A stretch of DNA of 64,000 bases from Prorocentrum cordatum (taxonomy: Eukaryota; Sar; Dinophyceae; Prorocentrales; Prorocentraceae), in NCBI GenBank assembly GCA_963575745.1, contig CAUYUJ010005780.1, positions 853,501-917,500 of the forward strand. Reading direction: 5' to 3'. The position numbers and the translations under genes were made by a program. Position 1 is the stretch's first letter, and the number at the start of each line of letters is the position of its first letter. This document shows positions 45,901-54,879 of this stretch, piece by piece. The notes under the pieces were generated by a model that was given only the letters and a program-made list of their open reading frames with translations, ran no database searches and was not told the origin of the DNA.

Positions 45901-47912
45901 ACTTCGCTGCAATTGTTAGGCCCCACTTCTGATATCCCGAGTTCGTCGTTATAGTCGTTGCACTCCATCATAGCTGCAGCACACGTTTGGCAACATACGC
46001 CTTGCACCTCCGAGCTTTCGAAGCATATGACAGCAGCATCCCCGCAACCAGTGACCCAGGAAACATTGTTCTGTTGGGCTAAAAAAACCATGGCGGCATC
46101 GTCATCTTCGCACACGTCCGGCTCCTTGCCGGTAGTTGTCCACCACATCTCAGCCTCTGGCTCTGGCTCAGGCTCTGGCGTGGCGTCGCAATCGCCTCCG
46201 TCATAGTTGCACTCCCAATTGTTGCACGCGCTGTCGCAGACGCCGTCGCCCGGCCACCCGTTGTAGCAGCCGTCCGCGCAGAGCTCCTTGTCGGTCGTGT
46301 TCGTGGCCTCAAAAGAGCACGTTTCGCAACACAAGTCCCCGAAAGAATCACACCAGCCCCAGGCAGCCACTTCGCTGCAATTGTTAGGCCCCACTTCTGA
46401 TATCCCGAGTTCGTCGTTATAGTCGTTGCACTCCATCATAGCTGCAGCACACGTTTGGCAACATACGCCTTGCACCTCCGAGCTTTCGAAGCATATGACA
46501 GCAGCATCCCCGCAACCAGTGACCCAGGAAACATTGTTCTGTTGGGCTAAAAAAACCATGGCGGCATCGTCATCTTCGCACACGTCTGGCTCCTTGTCGG
46601 TCGTTGTCCACCACATCTCGGGCTCAGGCTCTGGCTCAGGCTCTGGCGTGGCGTCGCAATCGCCTCCGTCATAGTTGCACTCCCAATTGTTGCACGCGCT
46701 GTCGCAGACGCCGTTGCCCGGCCACCCGTTGTAGCAGCCGTCCGCGCAGAGCTCCTTGTCGGTCGTTGTCGTGGCCTCCGAAGAACACGTTTCGCAACAC
46801 AAGTCCCCGGAAACATCACACAAGCCCCAGGCAGCCACTTCGCTGCAATCGTCAGGCCCCACTTCTAATATCCCGAGTACGTCGTTATAGTCGTTGCACT
46901 CCATCATAGCTGCAGCACACGTTTGGCAACATACGCCTTGCACCTCCGAGCTGACGAAGCACATGCCAGCAACATCCCCGCAACCAGTGACCCCAGAAAC
47001 GTTGAGCTGTTGGGCTAAAAAAACGAGGGCGGCATCGTCATCTTCGCACACGTCTGGCTCCTTGTCGGTCGTTGTCCACCACGAACTGAGGGCTCGCCCA
47101 TCACGAACTACCTGGGAGTCACACTTGCCCAAGTAAGCTGTATCAATATTAGCACAGCTTGCTTGACAGGTGCTGTCATACGTCTGGCCGTCTTCACCAC
47201 ATACGGGGTCTGAGAAAGGACAGTTGCAACTTTCGGGTCCAGACATCAGAGCCCGTCCTGCATGTGCCACCGGCAGCGCTTGGACCCTGCGGAAGAGCTC
47301 GCCACTCTTGCCTCGGGGGACATCCACATGCACCCGCAGGCACGTCATGGCCCTGCCGGCGGAGTCGACGGCCCTGATTTTCAGCCGGTAGCCGCCGGCC
47401 ACCACCATAGGGGGGAGCGTGTCGAGGGCGAGGCGCAGCTCCGTGCGCCCGGGCGGCAGGGGGCACCCGCGCCGGCTGTGGCTTCTGCCGAGGTGCCTGC
47501 ACAGGTCCTCCTCGTACGCGTGAGGGACGCTGTGCCATGCGAGTTCACGCTTCACCCAGTCTCCTGTCGAGGAGCCTTCGGCAGCCGAGCCCTTGTACAG
47601 CTTGACGTTGAGGGTCCCCCCCGACACGTTGCTCGAGAGGTCCCCGTAGGCGCGCACCTGGAGGTGGGCCCGGTCGAACTCCGCGCGAGTGATAGACATC
47701 ACATCACTCTTACCGCCACAGTCCTCAATCTGCACACCAGCGCCATGGTCGAGTATCTCTGCAACGGTGGTCACATCGCTTCTCTCTTTCCCCTCACCTG
47801 CCATCTCGTCGAGATATCCCCAAAACTTGTCCTTGACTTTGGCATCGGCTGTTGTGATGACGCATAGGACGGCGACGACTGAGCGAGCAGCCGCCGACGC
47901 TATCGACGTCAT
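42903..47912 (-). CDS. secreted or GPI-anchored ML (NPC2-like)-Kazal-[ShK-like/LNR]n repeat protein
   Basis: From ATG 47912 the frame encodes 1669 residues without introns. The frame is open to 48119, but that part lies in repeat DNA and would bury the signal peptide. Residues 1-24 are a signal peptide (ARSVVAVLCVITTADA). About 60-198 fit an MD-2-related lipid-recognition (ML/NPC2) fold: DCGG, a second Cys, CPLPPG, GGYRLKI and a final TCLRV, with Cys at 65, 138, 150 and 191. About 229-264 form a Kazal domain (CPFSDPVCGEDGQTY...C...C...GKC). From about 278 there are nine units, full length 156 residues: an ShK-like CEDDDAA...C...CCQTC module (8 copies), a second Cys-rich piece, a Lin12/Notch repeat ending CNNWECNYDGGDC (9 copies) and a PEPEPEPEP linker. 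The end is hydrophobic (SPTLVPLLLVVTAVLQ), as in GPI-anchored proteins. Sequons (NVS, NCS) suggest glycosylation. Probable role: cell-surface or extracellular binding; ligand unknown. Confidence 0.88.
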   Translation of the reverse strand: MTSIASAAARSVVAVLCVITTADAKVKDKFWGYLDEMAGEGKERSDVTTVAEILDHGAGVQIEDCGGKSDVMSITRAEFDRAHLQVRAYGDLSSNVSGGTLNVKLYKGSAAEGSSTGDWVKRELAWHSVPHAYEEDLCRHLGRSHSRRGCPLPPGRTELRLALDTLPPMVVAGGYRLKIRAVDSAGRAMTCLRVHVDVPRGKSGELFRRVQALPVAHAGRALMSGPESCNCPFSDPVCGEDGQTYDSTCQASCANIDTAYLGKCDSQVVRDGRALSSWWTTTDKEPDVCEDDDAALVFLAQQLNVSGVTGCGDVAGMCFVSSEVQGVCCQTCAAAMMECNDYNDVLGILEVGPDDCSEVAAWGLCDVSGDLCCETCSSEATTTTDKELCADGCYNGWPGNGVCDSACNNWECNYDGGDCDATPEPEPEPEPEMWWTTTDKEPDVCEDDDAAMVFLAQQNNVSWVTGCGDAAVICFESSEVQGVCCQTCAAAMMECNDYNDELGISEVGPNNCSEVAAWGWCDSFGDLCCETCSFEATNTTDKELCADGCYNGWPGDGVCDSACNNWECNYDGGDCDATPEPEPEPEAEMWWTTTGKEPDVCEDDDAAMVFLAQQNNVSWVTGCGDAAVICFESSEVQGVCCQTCAAAMMECNDYNDELGISEVGPNNCSEVVAWGWCDIFGDLCCETCSSEATTTTDKELCADGCYNGWPGDGVCDSACNNWECNYDGGDCDATPEPEPEPEPEMWWTTTGKEPDVCEDDDAAMVFLAQQNNVSWVTGCGDAAVICFESSEVQGVCCQTCAAAMMECNDYNDELGISEVGPNNCSEVVAWGWCDIFGDCCYNGCVCDSACNNWECNYDGGDCDATPEPEPEPEPEMWWTTTNDVLGILEVGPDDCSEVAAWGWCDAFGDLCCETCSSEATTTTDKELCADGCYNGWPGNGVCDSACNNWECNYDGGDCDATPEPEPEPEPEMWWTTTGKEPDVCEDDDAAMVFLAQQNNVSWVTGCGDAAVICFESSEVQGVCCQTCAAAMMECNDYNDELGISEVGPNNCSEVVAWGWCDIFGDLCCETCSSEATTTTDKELCADGCYNGWPGDGVCDSACNNWECNYDGGDCDATPEPEPEPEPEMWWTTTDKEPDVCEDDDAALVFLAQQLNVSGVTGCGDAAGMCFVSSEVQGICCQTCAAAMMECNDYGDVLGILEVGSDDCSEVAGWGWCDAFGDLCCETCSSEATTTTDKELCADGCYNGWPGDGVCDSACNNWECNYDGGDCDATPEPEPEPEPEMWWTTTGKEPNVCEDDDAAMVFLAQQNNVSWVTGCGDAAVICFESSEVQGVCCQTCAAAMMECNDYNDELGISEVGPNNCSEVVAWGWCDIFGDLCCETCSSEATTTTDKELCADGCYNGWPGDGVCDSACNNWECNYDGGDCDATPEPEPEPEPEMWWTTTDKEPDVCEDDDAALVFLAQQLNVSGVTGCGDAAGMCFVSSEVQGICCQTCAAAMMECNDYGDVLGILEVGSDDCSEVAGWGWCDAFGDLCCETCSSEATTTTDKELCADGCYNGWPGDGVCDSSCYNWECNYDGGDCDEEPPTDPEGLDCGQCTDDDGDCAFNVYAEFASCGSGYEVVYGNYCCNYCDDPSLQFFGCVYVGWSGAWAYSPTLVPLLLVVTAVLQ
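43140..47081 (-). repeat. coding tandem array, 468-bp unit
   Basis: Equivalent positions recur every 468 bases (43405, 43873, 44341, 44809, then 45490, 45958, 46426, 46894). The interval 44809-45490 is 681 rather than 936 because one unit lacks its ShK-like part and another lost pieces of its LNR region. Blocks 43405-44340 and 44341-45276 are nearly identical, which indicates a two-unit duplication. Confidence 0.9.
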
Positions 47913-47958
47913 GACACCGTGCTGGAAGTGAAAGCTGTCAAACTTCGAACGTCTGCGT

Positions 47959-47974
47959 GCTGAAGAAGAAGTAC
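47959..47974 (-). promoter_or_regulatory. candidate trans-splice acceptor for the ML-Kazal-LNR gene
   Basis: On the minus strand a pyrimidine-rich GTACTTCTTCTTCAG ends at 47960, about 47 bases before the ATG. An AG after such a tract is what leader trans-splicing needs. This is inferred; no transcript is seen. Confidence 0.35.
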
Positions 47975-48239
47975 CTCGACACACAAACTCTTGAGACAAA
48001 CTGGCTACGGACCCTTTCGCGAAAATTTTGGGCCGTCTTGGAATTGTTTGGGCGGACTCTGAGCGTCCTGTGGGGTCGCCGAGGAAGATTTTCGAGGTCC
48101 AAAGAACCACCAGGACCACTCAAAAAGGCCTGCTGGCTCCGGGGACGAAAATTTGACGCCGGGCGGGCCGGGCGGGGGGGGAGTTTGGGAAAAGTGGGCC
48201 GCCCACGGGCCCATGGACCTGGTCGCTGGGTTCATTCTA

Positions 48240-48340
48240 TAGAACCACGTGCGCGCTTCGCGCGCTTAGGTTCTAGCAAGCCTCGGCCACTGACAAGCTC
48301 ACAGCTGCCTGCATGTGGGTAGCCACGAACGGTGCCAACC
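48240..48340. repeat. GC-hairpin dispersed repeat, copy 3
   Basis: TAGAACC at 48240 pairs with GGTTCTA at 48269-48275 around GTGCGCGCTTCGCGCGC. It is followed by AGCAAGCC and ACAAGCTCACAGCTGCCTGC, matching the 3' parts of the copies at 41.65 and 42.18 kb on the other side of the gene. Confidence 0.8.
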
Positions 48341-48499
48341 TGGTCTGAGGGCGCAAGAGCGCGGACCGAGCAGAGGAGCTTCTCTTGGGAGATCGTGGTG
48401 GGTACCCCACAAGTTCGCTGGGTGTTTGAGATCCGCCTCACCAGGGATGTCCTGAAACCATCTTGTGTGTGCGGGAGCGGTTAGGGAAGGTGGTCGGTC

Positions 48500-49020
48500 C
48501 TATTGGGTCGGTATTGTACCCTCTTGGGCTGGCCTGTTGGGGGCCGTTTGGGGGCCTCTTGGGGACTCGTGCGGGCAACCTGGGGGCATATCTTGGTCTC
48601 TTGGGGGCCTCTTGGGAGCCTCCTGGGGGTCTTGGGGATACTCTTAGGGCGAAAAGAAGCTCGAACCTACAATTCGAATCCCCCCTCGTGGGCCCCACTT
48701 GGGGCTCACTTGGGACGTTGTTGGGCCGTCTTGGGCGCCTCTGGTGCCATCTTGAAGCCGTCTTGGGACCCACCTGGGGGCCTTTTGGGCTGACTTTAAA
48801 CAATATCGGGAGCCTCTTGGGTCGTCTTGTATGCTGCGAAGACATAAGAAGCCAACATGCGAAACATACACGTTTTCCAAAAGGAATGGGACGAGTTGCG
48901 CATCTTGGGGCCCTTTTGGTGGTCCTCTTGGAGCCATCTTGGGTGCCTTTCGGGCCGTTTTCAAGCCATCTTGGGCTTTCCGGAAACCATCTTGGCCCGT
49001 CCGTGACCCCCTTGGAACGC
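48500..49020. repeat. CTTGGGGCC-type minisatellite with core
   Basis: Units with CTCTTGGG and CCGTCTTGGG and a core at about 48825-48900 (GCGAAGACATAAGAAGCCAA). Long minus frames are repeat artefacts. Confidence 0.75.
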
Positions 49021-49223
49021 ATCTGGAGGCCCCAGGGGCGCCCCGGGAAGCTCAGGGGAGGCGTCAGGAACCCTCCCAGAGCCGGGGGAGGCGCAGGAGG
49101 AGGAGGAGGAGGAAGAGGAGAAGGAAGGATAGGAGAATGAGGGATCGCAGCAAGAAGGGGAGCAGCAGGAACACGAGTTGCAGCGAGGAGCGCCCTGAGC
49201 CGAAACTGGGGCTGCAGAGGCGT

Positions 49224-49406
49224 CCTAGATGGGGTCTGAGCAGATGGGGTCGGAGGAGCGCGCCGCATCGCCGAAGCATCAGCGATGCATCGACGATGTA
49301 ACGGCGACGCCGGCATGACGGAAATTGGGTTCACAGCGAGCCGCATTGTCGATGCACCGGCGATGCGGCGCGTTCCTCCGACCCAATCTACTCGGACCCA
49401 TCTGGG
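49224..49406. mobile_element. 183-bp foldback element with 6-bp target duplication
   Basis: The left arm has AGATGGGGTC, GGGTCGGAGGAGCGCGCC and GCATCGCCGAAGCATC; the right arm carries these inverted (GATGCACCGGCGATGCGGCG, CGTTCCTCCGACCC, CCCATCT). The arms span about 65-70 bases with mismatches around a loop of about 50. AGGCGT flanks both sides (49218-49223 and 49407-49412). Confidence 0.65.
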
Positions 49407-49412
49407 AGGCGT

Positions 49413-50165
49413 TTGGTTTGTGGTCGACGCGTGGAGCTCCGCTCCGCGGGGACGGAGGCTCGGGAAGGCTCCTGACGTGGACGCCTGGTTCGAGGCGTGA
49501 CGACCTCGGCGCTGGCTCCTGACACCGTGCGGGTCGTTCAGCCTCAACGAGAGGTGGCTCTTCGGTCGCAAAATCGTTCCATACTGGCCGACTCCAGGCA
49601 CCTGGCAGCGTTCAACCTCGATCGCCCGCGGCGGGGTCGCTGCCGCGCAGGCACGACACGAATCCACGTGCCACTACCGCACGCACGTCGTGCTTTTTTC
49701 TCAACGTGGTCTCCCAAAGCTCTGGACCCCGTCTCGGCGTCCTGGGGATCGGCGTTTCATCCCGAATAGTGCTTGAACCGTCACTTGGCCCATGAAAGGG
49801 CGTCCAGACCCTGAGGTCCGACGTCGCCTGCAGAACAGTAACAGCGCAGAAAATACATGACCGAGGCCCCAGACCCGAGCCAAATCGATCTGTGATGGTT
49901 CTGGGCCCCGAAACGAACGGTGCGAAAAGAACTCGCCACGCCTGGTGCGTGGTGCGAAAAGAACTCGCCACGCCTTGGTCCCAGCCATGCGACGTCCAGA
50001 TTTTGCTTGTACGCAGTCCCCAAGAGTCCTGCAACCGAACTGGCCGCTGGCCCCTGGAGGAACCCCCCATTCCGTGTACGGACTCCCCCCTGCCGTCCCT
50101 CCGCAGAACCCCCCCTGGTTCGTGGACGGACCTCCCCCAATCCAAAGACGCGCTTCCCTGGTTCC
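49413..50165. other. no recognisable gene; short direct duplication
   Basis: GTGCGAAAAGAACTCGCCAC followed by GCCT occurs twice, at 49919 and 49950. The rest has no domain on either strand. Confidence 0.5.
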
Positions 50166-50169
50166 TGTC

Positions 50170-52010
50170 TGGGGGCGTGACTGGGCCGTCACGGCGCCCT
50201 CGTGGGGACCTGTTGGGGCGATATTTGGGTTTCCATGACCATGTCGGAGCGTCGGGAAACTGCACAGGCAGAAACGCTGAAATGCACCAAAAACCAGAAA
50301 GGAAAACAATGATGTTGGCTTCTTGGGGCCCTTTTGGGAGTGCTCCTGGGGACCTCGTGGGCCGTGTGATTCTTGGGACCGTGTCGAGGATCGTCAGGAG
50401 TGTCTCATGGCGTCTGGTGGGGAGTTGGTGGGTGCCTTTGTGGAGCCTCCTGGGGCGTCCTGGGAGGCTCCAGGGAACGTGCTGGGACCTCCTGGGGGTG
50501 TCTTGGGAGCCGCTGGGAGCCTCTTGAGGCCTCCAGGGGCGGAGAGCTCGAAAGGTTGGGGGCGCTCTTGAGCTGCCTTGGAGGCCTCGTAGGCCGTCGC
50601 GTTGACTGTCACCCTCTTGTAAGACTCTCGCGGCCCTTTTCAGCCGTGTTGGGGCTGTCTGAGGCTGGCTGGGGGAGTGCCTGGGCCGTCTCGGTACCCT
50701 CGTGGGGGCCTGTTGGGGTGATGTTTGAGTGTCCGGGACCGGCTTGGAGCGTCGGGGAGCTGCACAAGCAAGAACGCTGAAGTGTACCAAGGACCGGAGG
50801 AAAAGCAATGATTTTGGCTTCTTGGGGCCCTTTCGGGGGACCCCTTCGACCGTGTTGGACGCCTTCGACCATGTTGGAAGCCTTGTGGGCCATCTGGAGG
50901 CCGTCTTGGGCATGTTCGAACGATCTGTCCGCGTTTCGGGGCCTCTTGAAGGCCTGTCGCGGCCCTTTTCAGCAATGTTGGGGCTTGCTTAGGCCGTCTG
51001 GAAGCGGCCCTGGGCCGTCTCGGCGCACCGGTAGAAGCCTGTATGGACAATTTTTAAATGTCCTGGACCATCTTGAAGCGTCGGGAAGCCGAACAGGCAG
51101 AACCGCTAACACACTAAAAACCATAGGATCATCCTTGCTTTGGGCTTCTTGAAACCCTTGTGGGTGTGCTCTTGGGGACCCCTTGGGCCGTGTTGGAAGC
51201 CTTTTGGGCCATCCGGAGGCCGTCTTGGGCGTGTTGGAACGATAGCTCGGTGGCCGTAACTCTCTTGGAGGCATCTCGCGGCCGTTTTCAGCTGTGTTGG
51301 GCCTGTCTTGGGCCGTCTGGGGGAATGCCTGGGCCGTCTCGGTACCCTCGGGGGGCCTGTTGGAGCGATGTTTGAGTGTCCGGGACCGGCTTGGAGCGTC
51401 GGGGAGCTGCACAGGCAAGAACGCTGAAGTGTGCCCCACACCGAAGGAACATTCATGATTGGACCCCTGTGGGCCGTGTGGGCCCCGTGGGCCGTGGGGC
51501 CCCCCCCCAGTGGGCCATCTGGAGGTCATCTTGGGCGTGTTCGAGCGATCTGTCCGCGTTTCGGCGCCTCCTGGAGGCCTCCTGCGGCCCTTTTCCACAG
51601 TGTTGGGGCTTTCTGGAGCCGTCAGGAGGCGGCCCTGGGCCGCCTCGGCGCCTTTTTGAGTGTCCTGAACTTTTTTGAGTGTCCTGGACTTTTGAGTGTC
51701 CTGGACTTTGTGCGATTTTTGAGGGGACGATTTTTGAGTGTCCTGGACTTGCTTGAAGCGTCGGGGAGCCGAACAAGCAGACACGCTAAAATGAATCAAA
51801 AACCTAAGGAAAACGAAGGAGTTTGGCTTCTTGGGGCCTATTTGGGAGTGCTCCTGGGGACCCCTTGGGCCGTGTTGGAAGCCTTGTGGTTCATGCGGAA
51901 GCCATCTTGGGCGTGCTACAGAACGATATTTCCGCGACTGTAGGCTTCTTGAAGGCCTGTCGCGGCACTTTTCAGCTGTGTTGGGGCGGTCTTGGGCCGT
52001 CCGGGGGCGC
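50170..52010. repeat. CTTGGGGCC-type repeats with five copies of a recurring core
   Basis: The core (GAGCGTCGGGGAGCTGCACA, then GCAGAAACGCTGAA-like and AAACAATGATGTTGGCTTCT-like text) occurs near 50245, 50750, 51070, 51395 and 51755, separated by short CTTGGG/GGCCGTC units. Long open minus frames through the region follow the repeats. Confidence 0.8.
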
Positions 52011-52282
52011 CTGTGGCGGCCCGGTCCCGCCCGGGTCCTCCTCCCGGGCCCCCCCGCTTCGTGCGTAGGATATATACCGTAGCACCCCGCAGATGCGGAT
52101 AAGAGTGAGGGGACGGTGGACGTCGGCAGTTTGCGAGACTCTGGAGAAGCCCGCCGCAGGCGCCAAAGTTTCAAATTTTACAACGAGCCCGCCGCAGACG
52201 CCGAATTGTTCGTTAAACCAATGTGGGTAGGTCGCAGGTGGGTCGCAAGTGGGTCGCGGGCGTAGAGGGCGGAAACTCAACA

Positions 52283-52330
52283 CAGAATAATCACCCCGAC
52301 AAGCGAAGCTGTTTAGTAAACGCACACAAG
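52283..52330. repeat. dispersed motif CACCCCGACAAGCGAAGC...GTAAACGC, copy 2
   Basis: AATAATCACCCCGACAAGCG, then AAGCTGTTTAGTAAACGCAC. See also 28880 and 52502. Confidence 0.85.
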
Positions 52331-52501
52331 GACCTCTTGCTTCTCATCCACATCCTTCTCCCCCATCCTCCTCCCTCATCCACCTCTTCCACCCTTCCTC
52401 CACGTCCCACTCATCCTTCCCCCCCCGCCCCCCGCTCGTTTTCATCTTCTTCGTTCTCAGGGTCGGCGGCACCGGCCGTAAGGACTTCGCAATCCACCCA
52501 T

Positions 52502-52612
52502 AATAATCACCCCGACAAGCGAAGCCGTTTAGTAAACGCACGCAAAAATGACTCGGACAATGCAGGAGTGTTTAATGAACGCCCAAGGCCATTGAATAAA
52601 CGTCAATTGTCG
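52502..52612. repeat. dispersed motif CACCCCGACAAGCGAAGC...GTAAACGC, copy 3
   Basis: ATAATCACCCCGACAAGCGA, AGCCGTTTAGTAAACGCACG, then GTGTTTAATGAACGCCC and TGAATAAACGTC, each a variant of the same TTTAxTAAACG word. Confidence 0.85.
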
Positions 52613-52639
52613 GGTCCGGGTGGTTTCTCCCCCCTTGAG

Positions 52640-52850
52640 GGTCGGTCGCGGGGTGGGTCCGGGGTGGGTCGCGGGGTGGGTCGTGGATGGGTCGCGGATG
52701 GGTCGCGGATGGGTCGCGGGGTGGGTCGCGGGTTGGTCGAGGGATGGGTCGCGGGTGGGTCGCGGGATGGGTCGCGGGGTGGGTCGCGGGGTGGGTCGCG
52801 GGATGGGTCGCGGGGTGGGTCGCGGGAAGTGTCGCGGGTGGGTCGCGTGT
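52640..52850. repeat. GGGTCGCGGGG(T/A)TG minisatellite
   Basis: Units of 11-15 bases with GGGTCGCGG. Followed at 52860-52985 by a CAA/ACA trinucleotide tract. Confidence 0.95.
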
Positions 52851-52888
52851 GGGACGACGACAACAGCATCAACAACAACAGCACCAAC

Positions 52889-52922
<34 letters not shown>

Positions 52923-53079
52923 GAAGCAGCAGCGAGAACAACAACAAACAACAAACAACAACTAACCACAACAACAACAACGCAACAAGCAGAATTCTCA
53001 CCACGAATCCCCTATTCAGCCACGCACCCAGGGATAATGGATGGCCGTTCGGCCCCGCCACTCTAATACATATCTAATG

Positions 53080-53232
53080 AACATATATATATATATATAT
53101 ATGTGTGTGTGCGTGCGTACATACACATATACGTATAATTATATACACAGATGCATCTACATGTAAATCTCCATCTGCATCTACATATACATGTATAGAA
53201 CCATCGCGCGTTTCGTGCGCGTTCAGGCTCTA
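53080..53232. repeat. AT/GT microsatellite joined to a GC hairpin
   Basis: ATAT, GTGT and TACATATAC words lead to TAGAACC at 53196, CGCGCGTTTCGTGCGCG and GGCTCTA at 53226-53232. Same design as 21600-21672. Confidence 0.75.
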
Positions 53233-53249
53233 GCCGGCTCCGAAAACAA

Positions 53250-53790
53250 CCTTAACAAACATGGGCCCCATTCCGTGGCACGTTCCCAAAATACTCGTGA
53301 CCCGGGCACCCGAGCCCGAACGCCCTAACCGAACAGCTGAATCCGAACACCGGAACACTCGCACGCCGTAACTCTTACCCCAACGCCGAAACTAGCACAT
53401 CCGAGCCCTGACACTTTAACCCTAAGACCAAAATCCGATCACAGAAGATCCAACGCCCGAACCCAATCACCGAACACCAGCAACCGAGCCCGACAGCCTG
53501 AACCGAACACCCGAATGCCCGAACATCCTAACGCGACTACCCTGTGCCCAACGCCCGCACCCTCACGCGCCAACCCGAACACCTTTACTCTGACGCCCTC
53601 ACCCTAAGACCCCAACCGAACGCCGAAGACCCGAGCCCTACAGCACGAGCCCTGACGCTTGAACACCCCCACCATCGCATGCGAAGCCTGACGCCCGGAC
53701 CCGAACACCCTTGCCCGAACCCCGGCGCCCTGACCCAAACGTCAGACCCGAACGCTCTCGCCGAAACATCCCTGCACTTTGACAACCGGC
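53250..53790. repeat. degenerate CCCGAACRC decamer-like repeat
   Basis: CCGAACACC, CCCGAACGCC, GAGCCCTGACGC and CACCCTAAG words recur about every 10 bases without exact copies. Not a telomere array. Confidence 0.65.
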
Positions 53791-53959
53791 CTCTAATTCC
53801 ACCAGCCCTCTGGGCGTAGGTGGTTTAGGGCGGTTCCTCTTCCAACCGCCTTTCTTCCCCCCCCTCCCCTGGACTTGGACGGGGGGGGGCGCGAGGTGTC
53901 AGAGCGCCCACAACGACCTCGGCGAGGAAGCCAAAAACATTGTTTGTTTCCAAGGTGTT

Positions 53960-54870
53960 GGCCCCATTTTGGCCTCTTGGGGGGGGGCGAGGCCAATTAA
54001 GGACCCCCCCTGCTTTGATCGGTCTCCTCCGAGATGGCCCCACGAGCGCTCCCACGGCTCCCGAGGGTGCCCCAAGAGGGCCCCAAGAAGTGGCCAGGAG
54101 GCCCCAAGAGGCCCCCAAAAGGCCACCAGGAAGTTTGAATGGGGTCGGGAGTCCCAACCAGATGCTTCGCCAACGGCGAAGCCCAGTTGGGGCAGGCCTC
54201 TCGGGGGCCTCTCGGAAGCAGTTTTGAAGCATCTTGGGAGCGGTTTGGGGGCCTCTTAGGGCCTCTTTTAGAACTCTTGGGGGCCTCTTGGGGCTTCTTG
54301 AGGGGCCTCCTGGGGGCCTTTTGGAGCCTCCTGGGGGCATCTTGGGGCGGAGAGCTAGATTTTTCGGTTCGTGTTCCCTCTCTTGAGACCCTCTTGGGGC
54401 CTTCTTGGGACACTCTTAGGCTGTCTTGGGCGGCTCAGGGGCCGTCTCGGGGCTGGGCCTTATTGGGGGCCTCTTGGGCCGTCTTCTAGCGGTCTTGGGA
54501 ACCTCTTGGGCGGTGTTTTAGCGTCAGAATGCCGAGACAGAAAGCAGGCAAGCAATACGAACAAAAACGATAAAAAAAAATCAACGATGTTGGCCTCTCG
54601 GGGCCCACTTGGGAGGCCTCTCGGAGCCCTTTTGTGGCGTCTCGGGGGCCTATTGGCTCTTCTTCGGGCGAGCGCTCGCGAGTCGACGAGAGCGGTCTTG
54701 AGCGAGTCCTGGCGGCCTCTGGGGGCGTCGGGGAGCGCTCGGGACGGTTCCCGGAGGCCCGGAGCAGCCACGGCGACGCGAGGCACCTGGCCTTGGGCCC
54801 CCGTGGGAAGGCTCCCAGAGGCCCTGGAATGCCATGGCGACGCGAGGCACCTGCGGGGGCCTGACCCCGT
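53960..54870. repeat. CTTGGGGCC/CCCCAAGAGG-type minisatellite, with core
   Basis: The orientation flips near 54230 from CCCCAAGAGG to CTCTTGGGGG. A core at about 54510-54600 (GCGTCAGAATGCCGAGACAG, then CAACGATGTTGGCCTCTC) is related to the cores at 50.2-51.8 kb. Confidence 0.75.
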
Positions 54871-54879
54871 AACCTGGTA

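Noticed and set aside
49612-52174. Long minus-strand frames of 433 and 401 residues
   Set aside because: They follow CTTGGGGCC-type repeats and their recurring core; residue composition (Pro, Arg, Ser) mirrors the DNA repeat.
53250-53790. Degenerate telomere array
   Set aside because: CCCTAA appears only twice; the recurring word is CCCGAAC, not the TTTAGGG-type repeat.
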